Of a stretch of DNA of 64,000 nucleotides, positions 46,186-56,115 are shown one piece after another. The DNA is taken from the NCBI GenBank assembly GCA_019802505.1, contig JAFMOC010000588.1, forward strand, positions 101,001 through 165,000, in the 5' to 3' direction. The number at the start of each line of letters is the position of its first letter. Position 1 is the stretch's first letter. Position numbers and translations under genes: made by a program. The stretch is from Corydoras sp. C115 (lineage: Eukaryota; Chordata; Actinopteri; Siluriformes; Callichthyidae). The notes under the pieces were generated by a model. That model did no database searches and had not been told where the DNA came from. It saw nothing but the letters and a program-made list of their open reading frames with translations.

Positions 46186-46965
46186 GGAGAACCCACATCT
46201 TTTTCGAGATCAGACAGTGAGTCTGTTATTTCCAGCATGTACTGCATCACTTCACTCTTATTTCACCCGGTTACATTTATTTATTAATATTTGTTTAGAA
46301 TGATGTATAATTATGCAAGGAATAAAAATATTGTTAAACAGATTTGCGATGTCAAATGGTTTTATTATTTGGTGTTTACGCTTCAGCACTTCAGCATCAT
46401 TCTATACAGGACTGCAGCTGATGCTCCACGTACCGGCCAATTCTTTAGGTATATACGTTTCCATGTGAGTGCACCGTTTAGTTCTACAATTACACATTAA
46501 AACATTTTAAATTTGCTGTTTTTACGGGACACTTACAGCCAAAATGTCCTGATGGCGACCGATGTCTGTCGATGTGTGGAGAGGTTGTTTCCAGTTGGCG
46601 GTGGACCTGGGATTTTCATCCTGATAGCAATGCGCCAGAAATGTACCTGAACACGCCTCATTTCGAAATGACCACGCCCATCGGGGGGGATATATTCACA
46701 CGCAGTGTTGCTATTTAAACGACGCAAGACGAAGGCGGAAAAATTGCCTGTTGGTGGGGTGTAAGTAATGAGAATCGCAACGTGCAGGGTGTAAGATAAG
46801 AGCCTTTAAGGATCATTAACACACCACCACCACCGCGATTCATGGGTACTGCTGCTTTACCGGGTTAAATAATCTTTACTGGATTAAAATTAATACATAC
46901 GTGTTAGTAGGTAACCTCAGATGCAGCTAAACAGTTCGTGGACAGTTAAGCATTGCGTCTACGTA
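46186..46965. other. Intergenic sequence, no gene recognised
   Basis: Mostly unique and AT-rich. 46600-46745 shares a GTTGCTATTTAAACG motif with the dispersed repeat at 13.4 and 36.1 kb. Nothing else was recognised. Confidence 0.5.
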
Positions 46966-46968
46966 ACA

Positions 46969-47307
46969 TTCATTCATTCATTCATTATCTCCCGCTTTAT
47001 CCTCTATTAGGGTCGCGGTGGGGTTCCCCATGCCCATCCAGGGGAGAACGTCTCGGGCAACCAGGACAGGGCGCCAATCCATCGCTGGGCACACACTCAC
47101 TCACACAAACACACACTATATGGGGCAATTTTGAGAATTTAATTGACTTGATCCATGTTTTTGGACTGTGGGAGGAAACCGGAGAACCCGGAGGAAACCC
47201 ACGCAGACACGGGGAGAACATGGAAACTCCACCCAGATGGGGATTCGAACCGGGAATCCCTAGCGCTGAGAGGCGAACATGCTAAACCACTACGCCACCG
47301 TGCCGCC
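46969..47307 (-). repeat. DANA-like SINE with target-site duplication
   Basis: GTCTACGTAACA before and GTCTAAGTAACA after the element (one mismatch). Confidence 0.9.
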
Positions 47308-47382
47308 GTCTAAGTAACAATCTACTCTAAATCTATCACTTAAAAGAAGTTAGATTAAATAATTGTAACATATCGTTTGAGG

Positions 47383-47731
47383 TGGCGGCACGGTGGCTTA
47401 CTGGTTTAGCATGTTCTCCTCTCAGCGCTAGAGATTCCCGGTTCGAATCCCCAGCTGGGTGGAGTTTGCATGTTCTCCTCGTGTCCGCCTGGGTTTCCTC
47501 TGGGTTCTCCGGTTTCATCCCACAGTCCAAAAACATGGATCAAGTCAATTGAGTTCATCAAATTGCCCCATATAGAGTGTGTCTGTGTGAGTGAGTGTGT
47601 GCCCAGCGATAGATTGCCCCCCTGTCCTGGGTGTATCTGCCCAGCGCCCGAAACTTTCTCCCCTGGATGGGCATGGGGAACCCCCCCCCCCCCCGACCCT
47701 AATAGAGGATAAAGCTGAAGATAATGAATGA
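47383..47731 (+). repeat. DANA-like SINE, tail-to-tail with next copy
   Basis: Sense copy with a C14 run; its GAATGAATG tail runs straight into the antisense copy. Confidence 0.9.
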
Positions 47732-48006
47732 ATTCATTCATTCATTCATTATCTCCCGCTTTATCCTATATTAGGGTCGCAGGGGGGTTCCCCATGGGGG
47801 GGGGGGTGGGGGTCACACTCTATATGGGGCAATTTGGAGAACTCAATTGACTTGATCCATGTTTTTTGGACTGTGGGAGGAAACCGGAGAACCCGGAGGA
47901 AACCCACGCAGACACGGGGAGAACATGGAAACTCCACCCAGATGGGGATTCGAACCGGGAATCCCTAGCGCTGAGAGGAGAACATGCTAAACCACTAAGC
48001 CACCGT
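47732..48006 (-). repeat. DANA-like SINE, tail-to-tail partner
   Basis: Antisense copy with an internal deletion at a G9 run (47797). Confidence 0.88.
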
Positions 48007-48890
48007 AGATGGATAAATTCATTAATTAATTAATCCAGGGTCGGTCGATAAATTAACTTAATTTAATGATAATTATTTATTTTAATAAAATGTAAGAAAC
48101 GCGGTTGTATTCTGTGTGGTTCGTATTTCGCCTCAGGAATACAGTATTTTGCGTTTGTTCGTGCAGTAGCGCCAGTCGGCCACGAGATGGAGACAAAGTC
48201 ACCACTTAACGTCACATGGCGTATGGGATCCGTTAATAGAACTTGTAGTAGCCGCAGTGCGTCGCCAGATGGCGGTACATATCGAGCCGTCCTGATGTCT
48301 GGTGGCGGGAAAAGGGCGGGAATGTGTCGCGCGTGGGGGAGCGACGGCAGGAGAGTTGTGATTGGACGCGGGAGACGTCAATCAAACACCCCGGCGAGCT
48401 TTCCGCGTGTATTTTATTCTATGGTTTATATATTTTTTATATTATTTTATTTAATTTTTAAAACTAAACGCGATTAAAAAAATAAATAAAATAAAAAATA
48501 AAATAAAATAAAATAAAATAAAATAAAATAAAATAAACTAAGCTCGATCCCACCTCCGAGCGCGTCATGACGGCTTTACTGCCGCCGGTCGCACATTCGC
48601 GCCTCACAACGTCACCCGCGGCTGAAAATAAAATATCGATTCGGCGTGAAATGCCACTCGCGACCGAAACACGCGTGGGACACCGTGTGGGGTTCGTTCG
48701 CGCGTTTAGGTGATTAATTTGGACTCGTTAATGAGCCGAGCGGCGTCCCGAGCGGCGTGCCGACAAATCCGGCGACCATCAGATTGTGTGACGCTAGAGG
48801 GCGCTGTGCCGAGAATTAAAAACCGTGAACCCCGAGCCTTCAGTGATTAATCTGTTTCTAATAAAATTAATTAATTACTAATAATGCTTT
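48007..48890. other. Unique intergenic sequence with an (AAAAT)n tract
   Basis: An AAAAT pentamer array lies at 48482-48536. The flanks, mainly 48180-48420 and 48540-48780, are rich in CG. No exon or transcript signal is recognised, and a distal regulatory role is only a guess. Confidence 0.5.
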
Positions 48891-48895
48891 ATAAT

Positions 48896-49205
48896 GGGCG
48901 GCTTAGTGGTTTAGCATGTTCTCCTCTCAGCGCTAGGGATTCCCGGTTCGAATCCCCATCTGGGTGGAGTTTCCATGTTCTCCCCGTGTCTGCGTGGGTT
49001 TCCTCCGGGTTCTCCGGTTTCCTCCCACAGTCCAAAAAACATGGATCAAGTCAATTGAGTTCTTCAAATTGCCCCATATAGAGTGTGTGTGTGTGAGTGA
49101 GTGTGTGCCCAGTGATAGATTGCCCCCCTGTCCTGGGTGTATCTGCCCAGCACCCGAAACGTTCTCCCCTGTATGGACATGGGGAACCCCCCCGCCTCGA
49201 CCCTT
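48896..49205 (+). repeat. DANA-like SINE
   Basis: Sense copy without tail, part of a +,-,+ SINE trio ahead of the CpG island. Confidence 0.88.
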
Positions 49206-49207
49206 TC

Positions 49208-49552
49208 ATTTATTCATTCATTATCTTCCGCTTTATCCTCTATTAGGGTCGCGGGGGGGGTTCCCCATGCCCATCCAGGGGAGAACGTCTCAGGCGCTGG
49301 GCAGATAGACCCAGGACAGGGCGACAATCCATCGCTGGACACACACTCACTCACACACACACTCTATATGGGGCAATTTGGAGAATTCAATTGATCCATG
49401 TTTTTGGACTGTGGGAGGAAACCGGAGAACCCGGAGGAAACCCACTCAGACACGGGGGAGAACGTGGAAACTCCACCCAGATGGGGATTCGAACCGGGAA
49501 TACCTAGCGCTGAGAGGAGAACATGCTAAACCACTAAGCCACCGTGCCGCCC
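49208..49552 (-). repeat. DANA-like SINE
   Basis: Antisense middle member of the trio. A short CTCGACCCTAATAG tail remnant of the left copy follows it, so it inserted into that copy's tail. Confidence 0.88.
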
Positions 49553-49597
49553 CCTCGACCCTAATAGAGGATAAAGCAGAAGATAATGGATGGATAG

Positions 49598-50003
49598 GCG
49601 GCACGGTGGCTTAGTGGTTTGGCATGTTCTCCTCTCGACGCTAGGAATTCCCGCTTCGAATCCCCATCTGGGTGGAGTTTCCACGTTCTCCCCGTGTCCG
49701 CGTGGGTTTCCTCCGGGTTCTCCGGTTCCCTCCCACGGTCCAAAAAGCATGGATCAAGGTCAATCGAGTTCTCCAAAATTGCCCCATATAGAGTGTGTCT
49801 GTGTGAGTGAGTGTGTGTCCAGCGATAGATTGCCCCCCTGTCCTGGGTGTATCTGCCCAGCGCCCGAAACGTTCTCCCCTGGATGGGGCATGAGGAACCC
49901 CCCCCCCCCCCCCCCCCCCGACCCCCCCCCCAGCCCTCCACCCCCCCCCTCGCAGCCCCTACCCCCCCCGACCCTAATAGAGGATAAAGCGGGAGATGAT
50001 GGA
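49598..50003 (+). repeat. DANA-like SINE with C-run expansion
   Basis: Sense copy whose ACCCC block has grown to ~80 bases of C-rich sequence (49900-49970). Confidence 0.88.
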
Positions 50004-50029
50004 TGTATTGCGAACAGCGCCCTCTAGGG

Positions 50030-50660
50030 TCGCAGACTCCGACGGCGTCCGGATTCGGTGCGGCCGCTGCGCGCGGCTCGGTGTGGAAAGCGCAGACGCG
50101 GGGCGGGCGGGCGGATCTTCGGGGAGACTGATGGCGGACAGGCGAGGCGGACAGGTCGGTGAGCGCCATGGCGGCGCGCTGTTTCACTCCCGGTTTGTTT
50201 TTGTTTGGTTTGTTTGTGTTTAACCCTCCGCGCTGCGCTGCGCTGCGCTGCGAGCCGGCGGCCGGGCGGGGACGCTGCGGCGGGGGGGAGCCCGGGCGGC
50301 GGTGTGCGGGCGGGCGGCGCGCGGCTTCGGAGTCGGTTCGCGGAGCCGCGGCGTAGGCCCGGAGCTAGCCGAGGAGGCTAACCGCGTTAGCATCTATTAT
50401 AAACAACCGACAGCGACGCGCGCGCGGCGGGGCAAATAGATCACGCCTTTAATCCGCGCTCCTCTCTCAAACACCGCGGCGCGGGGCGGAAAGCCGGTCC
50501 CTTTTTGTTCTGTTGTTGATGGAACGTTGTTACAGCGCCGTGTCAACGTTCACAACAACGATTCCCTCGCGCGCGCGCGGCTCGGTGTTTAGCGGCGAGC
50601 CGTTTGCATTCGGCTCAGTGAGGATGAGGATGAGGATGAAGATGAGGATGAAGATGAGCG
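50030..50660 (+). promoter_or_regulatory. setd1a: CpG island, candidate setd1a promoter and untranslated first exon
   Basis: This is the densest CpG stretch of the window, with GCGC runs and few repeats. A donor (ACAGGTCG|GTGAGC) ends a possible 5' UTR exon near 50158. The first coding exon of setd1a, 6 kb downstream, starts at an acceptor (TTTTCAG) seven bases before its ATG, so an upstream untranslated exon is required. No other gene in the vicinity needs a promoter here. A short GATGAG/GATGAA repeat lies at about 50619-50656. Confidence 0.55.
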
Positions 50661-50714
50661 CGAGGGCGCTCGCACCGTTATCTTTATACACAGTGTGTAC
50701 AGAGCAGCAGCCCC

Positions 50715-52640
50715 AAAAAAGTTTGGACACGCCTCCTTTGGGTTCTCCATGTTCGCTGTGATGATGATGATGATGGACTTTGTAGTTCTACGGTTCCACT
50801 CTGTAGTCCATCTGTTTGTGTTCTACGGGACATACTGTGTACTCTGTTCTAATGGTCAGAACCCCCAATAGTACCCCCACAGAGCAGGGGTTATTGGGTG
50901 GGGGTGCTTTAGTCCTATCCCGGCAGTGTCGGAGCTTTGAGCTGACCATCAACGATCCACCACCCAAATGATTCCTGTTCTGTGATGCTCCTGAGAACCA
51001 ACAGGGGTTCTAACAACAACAAAGAACACAGGCGGACTACAGTCTGCAATTGTAGAACTACAAAATCCAACTATATGGTAAGTGGAGGACATAGATGATG
51101 GAGGACGAAGGGGGCGTGGCCTAACTTTGGACTGGTACTATAGATGCACTCTGTAGTCCATCTGTTAATGTTCTACAGGACATACTGTGTACTCTGTTCT
51201 AATGGTCAGAACCCCCAATAGTACCCCCACAGAGCAGGGGTTATTGGGTGGGTGCTTTAGTCCTATCCCGGCAGTGTCACTGAGGTGGAGAAATCCACCA
51301 CCCAAATGATACCTGTTCTGTGATGCTCCTGAGAACCAACAGGGGGCGAACAACAACATAGAACACAGATGGACTACAGTCTGTAATTGTAGAACTACAA
51401 AGTCCATCTGTATGGTAATTGGAGGGAATAGGGGGCGTAGCCTAACTTTGGACTGGTACTATAGTTCCACTCTGTAGTCCATCTGTTTGTGTTCTACAGT
51501 ACATACTGTGTACTCTGTTCTCTAATGCTCAGAACCCCCAATAGTACCACCACAGAGCAGGGGATATTGGGTGGGGGGCATTAGTCCTATCCCGGCAGTG
51601 TCACTGAGGTGGAGAAATGAGCTGACCATCAACAATCCACCACCCAAATGATACCTGTTCTGTGATGCTCCTGAGAACCAACAGGGGTTCTAACAACAAA
51701 GAACACAGATGGACTACAGTCTGTAATTGTAGAACTACAAAGTCCATCTGTATGGTGAGTGGAGGTAGAAGGGGGTGGTGTTCAAACTTTTGGCCGTACT
51801 GTCGGCGCAGTCGCTTCTTCGGCGGTCCGTCTGTTTCTCTGCGTAACGCTGATTGTCTTGGACACGCCTCCTTTGGGTTCTCCATGTTCTCAGTTGTAGA
51901 TGGACTTTGTAGTTCTACGGTTCCACTCTGTAGTCCATCTGTTTGTGTTCTACAGGACATACTGTGTACTCTGTTCTAATGGTCAGAACCCCAAATAGTA
52001 CCACCACAGAGCAGGGGGTATTGGGTGGGGGCATTAATTCCTATCCCAGCAGTTTCACTGAGGTGGAGGAATGAAACTCCAATGAAACCCCCCCTCACCA
52101 CATCAGTGTCACTGCAGAACCAACAATAAACAATCCACCACCCAAATGATACCTGTTCTGTAATGCTCCTGAGAACCAACAGGGGTTCTAACAACAACAA
52201 AGAACACAGATGGACTACAGTCTGTAATTGTAGAACTACAAAGTCCATCTGTATGGTACGTGGAGGACATGGAGGAAGAAGGGGGCGTGGCCTAACTTTG
52301 GACTGATTCTATAGATGTACTCTGTAGTCCATCTGTTTGTGTTCTACGGGACATACTGTGTACTCTGTTCTAATGGTCAGAACCCCCAATAGTACCCCCA
52401 CAGAGCAGGGGTTATTGGGTGGGTGCTTTAGTCCTATCCCGGCAGTGTCACTGAGGTGGAGAAATCCACCACCCAAATGATTCCTGTTCTGTGATGCTCC
52501 TGAGAACCAACAGGGGTTCTAACAACAACAAAGAACACAGATGGACTACAGTCTGTAATTGTAGAACTACAAAGTCCATATATGGTAGAGAGTGGAGGAG
52601 TAAGGGGGGGGTGTTCAAACTTTTGGCCGGTACCGTGAGC
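50715..52640. repeat. Five-copy array of the Tc1/mariner-type MITE
   Basis: The core GTACTCTGTTCTAATG-type motif recurs at about 50837, 51188, 51505, 51966 and 52353. Joins of the form GGACTGGTACTATAGATGCA show that neighbouring ends are fused. Lies in the presumed setd1a intron 1. Confidence 0.82.
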
Positions 52641-52710
52641 CACATGCACTTGCGGCACTTTGTAGTTCTACGGTTATCTTCTGTAGTCCGTCTGTTTCTC
52701 TGCATACTCG

Positions 52711-52886
52711 TATAGAGTGTGTCTGTGTAAGTGAGTGTGTGCCCAGCGATGGATTGGCGTCCTGTCCTGGGTGTATCTGCCCAGCGCCCGAAACGTTCTC
52801 CCCTGGATGGGCATGGGGAAACCCCTCCCCCCCCCCCCCCCCCCGCGACCCTAATAGAGGATAAAGCGGAAGATAATGGATGTATT
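52711..52886 (+). repeat. DANA-like SINE, 3' half
   Basis: Sense fragment from TATAGAGTGTGTCTG to the tail, with a C16 run. Confidence 0.85.
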
Positions 52887-52894
52887 CTTTATGG

Positions 52895-53216
52895 GGTGGC
52901 ACGGTGGCTTAGTGGTTAGTATGTTCTCCTCTCAGCGCTAGGGATTCCCGGTTCGAATCCCCATCTGGGTGGAGTTTCCATGTTCTCCCCGTGTCCGCGT
53001 GGGTTTCCTCCGGGTTCTCCGGTTTCCTCCCACAGTCCAAAAAAATATGGATCAAGGTCAATTGAATTCTCCAAATTGCCCCATATAGAGTGTGTCTGTG
53101 TGAGTGAGTGTGTGCCCAGCGATGGATTGGTGTCCTGTTCTGGGTGTATCTGCCCAGCGCCCGAGACGTTCTCCCCTGGATGGGCATAGGGATCAACCCC
53201 CCCCCCCCCCCCCACC
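52895..53216 (+). repeat. DANA-like SINE
   Basis: Sense copy ending in a C15 run; tail lost. Confidence 0.88.
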
Positions 53217-53745
53217 CTGTAGTGATGAAGTGGATGGATGGCCACCTGTATCACCATGTGTCCAACGTCTTCATGTTCTGTACTGACGCCGATCAGCCAC
53301 CTTATTACCTCCACGTCTCTGTTCCTACACGTATTGTCTGTAAGTTTTATCAGACTTACCATAAAGATGGACTTTGTAGTTCCACGATTACAGATTGTTT
53401 TTTTTTTTTTTTAACTTTATGGTGTAATGGCCATGACCAGCTGATATTGGGGTGGTTGTCGATTCTCAGCATTTCTGTAACTTTGAGGTGGTGGTGTCTT
53501 GTGCTGGTTGGTTTTGATCTGTTGGGTTCTGTTGAACCACTTCGATTAAGCTTGTGGTCACGCTTGCGATGTTGTTGGACGCCTGACGCGTGAGGCTTTT
53601 CGTTCGTTATAGTCCTTCATTCGCGGTTGTATTTGGACAACCCATGTCCAAACGTCCAGCCTGCTCGGGAACCATGAATCCCCTCTGAGCCTCGGTCCTC
53701 ACAAGGTTTTCTTCCTTTTAAACAATAATAATAATAAAAAGTCAC
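53217..53745. other. Intron sequence, nothing firm
   Basis: A possible transposon end (GACGCCGATCAGCCACCTTA, near 53286) and a T14 run are visible. No exon was recognised. Confidence 0.4.
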
Positions 53746-53746
53746 C

Positions 53747-54074
53747 ATCGCCTCTCAGCACTAGGGATTCCCCGTTCGGATCCCCATCTGGGTGGAGTCT
53801 CCATGTCCTCCCCGTGTCCGCGTGGGTTTCCTCCGGGTTCTCCGGTTTCCTCCCACAGTCCAAAAAACATGATCAAGTCAATTGAGTTCTCCAAATTGCC
53901 CCATATAGAGTGCGTCTGTGTGAGTGAGTGTGTGCCCAGCGATGGATTGGCGCCCTGTCCTGGGTGTATCTGCCCAGCGCCTGAAACGTTCTCCCCTGGA
54001 TGGGCATGGGGAACCCCCCCCCCCCTCCCGAGCGACCCTAATATTGGAAAAAGCAGAAGATAATGGATGAATGG
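53747..54074 (+). repeat. DANA-like SINE
   Basis: Sense copy lacking the first ~30 bases of the head. Confidence 0.88.
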
Positions 54075-54139
54075 AAAAAAAAAAGTCACCAAGTGCCAAT
54101 TTCAGCAGATTCAGCTAATAGATTTAGAGTTCTCAACGT

Positions 54140-54285
54140 GATATTGCTAGAACCCTGCACCCAGCTGTGATGCAGCACCCCTGGAGCAGTGAGGTTGAGG
54201 GCCCTGTTCAAGGGCCCACAGTGGTAATTATAGCAGACCTCGTCCCACAACCTCAACGTGGTTAAATCTCATTGGAGGACCACAA
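54140..54285 (-). repeat. V-SINE-like repeat, partial
   Basis: Antisense: GGAGCAGTGAGGTTGAGGGC, then CCCACAACCTCAACG. Confidence 0.55.
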
Positions 54286-54314
54286 TGAGCCAAGGTCACT
54301 TCTGAGATAATGTT

Positions 54315-54510
54315 AATTCAGTGGTCAGGGCGTTGGGCTATCAATCTGAAGGTTGTGGGTTCAAATCCCAGGTCCACTGAAGTTACCAATGTGGGTTCTT
54401 GAGCGAGAACCTTAACCCTCATTGCTGCAGGGATGTTGTGATGAACCCTGTGCTCACCTTGTAAGTCGCTTTGGATAAAAGCGTCCAATAAATGACCAAA
54501 TGTAATGTAT
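54315..54510 (+). repeat. V-SINE-like repeat
   Basis: Sense copy without the first ~10 bases; clear B box GGTTCAAATCCC and 3' core TAAGTCGCTTTGGATAAAAG. Confidence 0.75.
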
Positions 54511-54511
54511 A

Positions 54512-54672
54512 TCCAAGGTGACCGGCAGGTATGTAGACCAACCTGAAGGTTAGGATCAGAACAAAGGGGCAACCGTGATACAGCTGATACCCTGTAGCCA
54601 TGAGGGTTAAAGGCCCGCACATTGTTAACAACAGAACAGTTGCAACACTCTAACCACTGAGTAACCACTCTC
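54512..54672 (-). repeat. V-SINE-like repeat, diverged
   Basis: Antisense copy directly abutting the previous sense copy. Confidence 0.55.
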
Positions 54673-54804
54673 TCAAATTTAACCTGACCTCTCAACGCCC
54701 GCTGTGCATTTGGACGTTCTAGACGTTCTCGTCTACGACTTTTTCCTCTAGTGTAGTCTCTTGTTGACTTTGGGACACCTGACGCCGTCATAATGTTGAG
54801 AAGG

Positions 54805-55010
54805 GGCGCGGTAGCTCAGTGGTCAGGGTGTTGGGTTATCGATCTGAAGGTTGGGGGTTCAAATCCCAGGTCCACTCAAGTTACCAGTGTGGGTTCTTGA
54901 GCGAGACCCTTAACCCTCATTGCTGCAGGGGGCGCTGTGATGAACCCTGTGCTCAGCGTGTAAGTCGCTTTGGATAAAAGTGTCCAATAAATGACCAAAA
55001 TGTAAATGAA
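54805..55010 (+). repeat. V-SINE-like tRNA-derived SINE, most complete copy
   Basis: Head GGGGCGCGGTAGCTCAGTGG (A box) and GGTTCAAATCCCAGG (B box). A shared middle and a 3' core (GTAAGTCGCTTTGGATAAAA) follow, then a short ATGAATG tail. Confidence 0.8.
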
Positions 55011-55302
55011 TGTTGAGATCCTTCAGGTTTAGGGTGCGAACAGAACTCTTTTGGATCTTGAGATCTTTTTTTTTTTTTTTTTTTTTTAAGCCGTTAAAAA
55101 GACTTAAGACCCATTTCTTCGGCTATTTAAACCCAATTAGTTTCTGTGTTTTGCTGTTTTTCCCTGATAACGGGCTCAACGTGCTTATCTGCTCACGACA
55201 CGATGTATGTACACTATCAATAAACACCTCATACGCACGACATGGACATGTCCTACATCATAAATAACATAAATCCTAATTATTATTTATAATTAGTTAT
55301 AA

Positions 55303-55651
55303 ACGTATTCATTCGTCATCTCCTGCTTTATCCTCTATTAGGGTCGCGGTGGGGTTCCCATGCCCATCCAGGGGAGAACGTCTCGGGCGCTGGGCAGATA
55401 GACCCAGGACAGGGCGCCGATCCATCGCTGGACACACACTCACTCACACAAACACACTCTATATGGGGCAATTTGGAGAATTCAATTGACTTGATCCATG
55501 TTTTTGGACTGTGGGAGGAAAGCGGAGAACCTGAGGGAAACCCACGCGGACACGGCGAGAACATGGAAACTCCACCCAGATGGGGATTCGAACCGGGAAT
55601 CCCTAGCGCTGAGAGGAGAACGTGCTAAACCACTAAGCCACCATGCCCCCC
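55303..55651 (-). repeat. DANA-like SINE
   Basis: Full antisense copy. Confidence 0.9.
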
Positions 55652-55653
55652 TT

Positions 55654-55686
<33 letters not shown>

Positions 55687-55703
55687 TTGTCGTTGTGTGT
55701 CCT

Positions 55704-56064
55704 GCGGCGGCACCGTGACTTAGTGGTTTAGCACGTTCTCCTCTCAGCGCTAGGGATTCCCGGTTCGAATCCCCATCTGGGTGGAGTTTCCATGTTCTCC
55801 CCGTGTCCGCGTGGGTTTCCTCCGGGTTCTCCGGTTTCCTCCCACAGTCCAAAAAACATGGATCAAGTCAATTGAGTTCTCCAAATTGCCCCATATTAGT
55901 GTGTTTATGTACGTGTCTGTGCCCAGTGATTGATTGGCGTCCTGTCCTGGGTCTATCTGCCCAGCGCCCGAGACGTTCTCCCCTGGATGGGCATGGGGAA
56001 CCCCCCCCCCACGACCCTAATAGAGGATAAAGTGGGAGATAATGGATGAATGAATGAATGAATG
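55704..56064 (+). repeat. DANA-like SINE, fold-back partner
   Basis: Sense copy 52 bases after an antisense one, separated by an (ATT)n tract. Ends 44 bases before the setd1a exon acceptor. Confidence 0.9.
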
Positions 56065-56115
56065 TGTTTCTTGCTGAACTGAAATCCGAACGCTGGTCTT
56101 GTTTTCAGTGATATT

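Noticed and set aside
54805..54880. Functional tRNA gene
   Set aside because: A and B boxes are present, but the sequence continues into a SINE body shared with other copies and does not form a full cloverleaf by eye.
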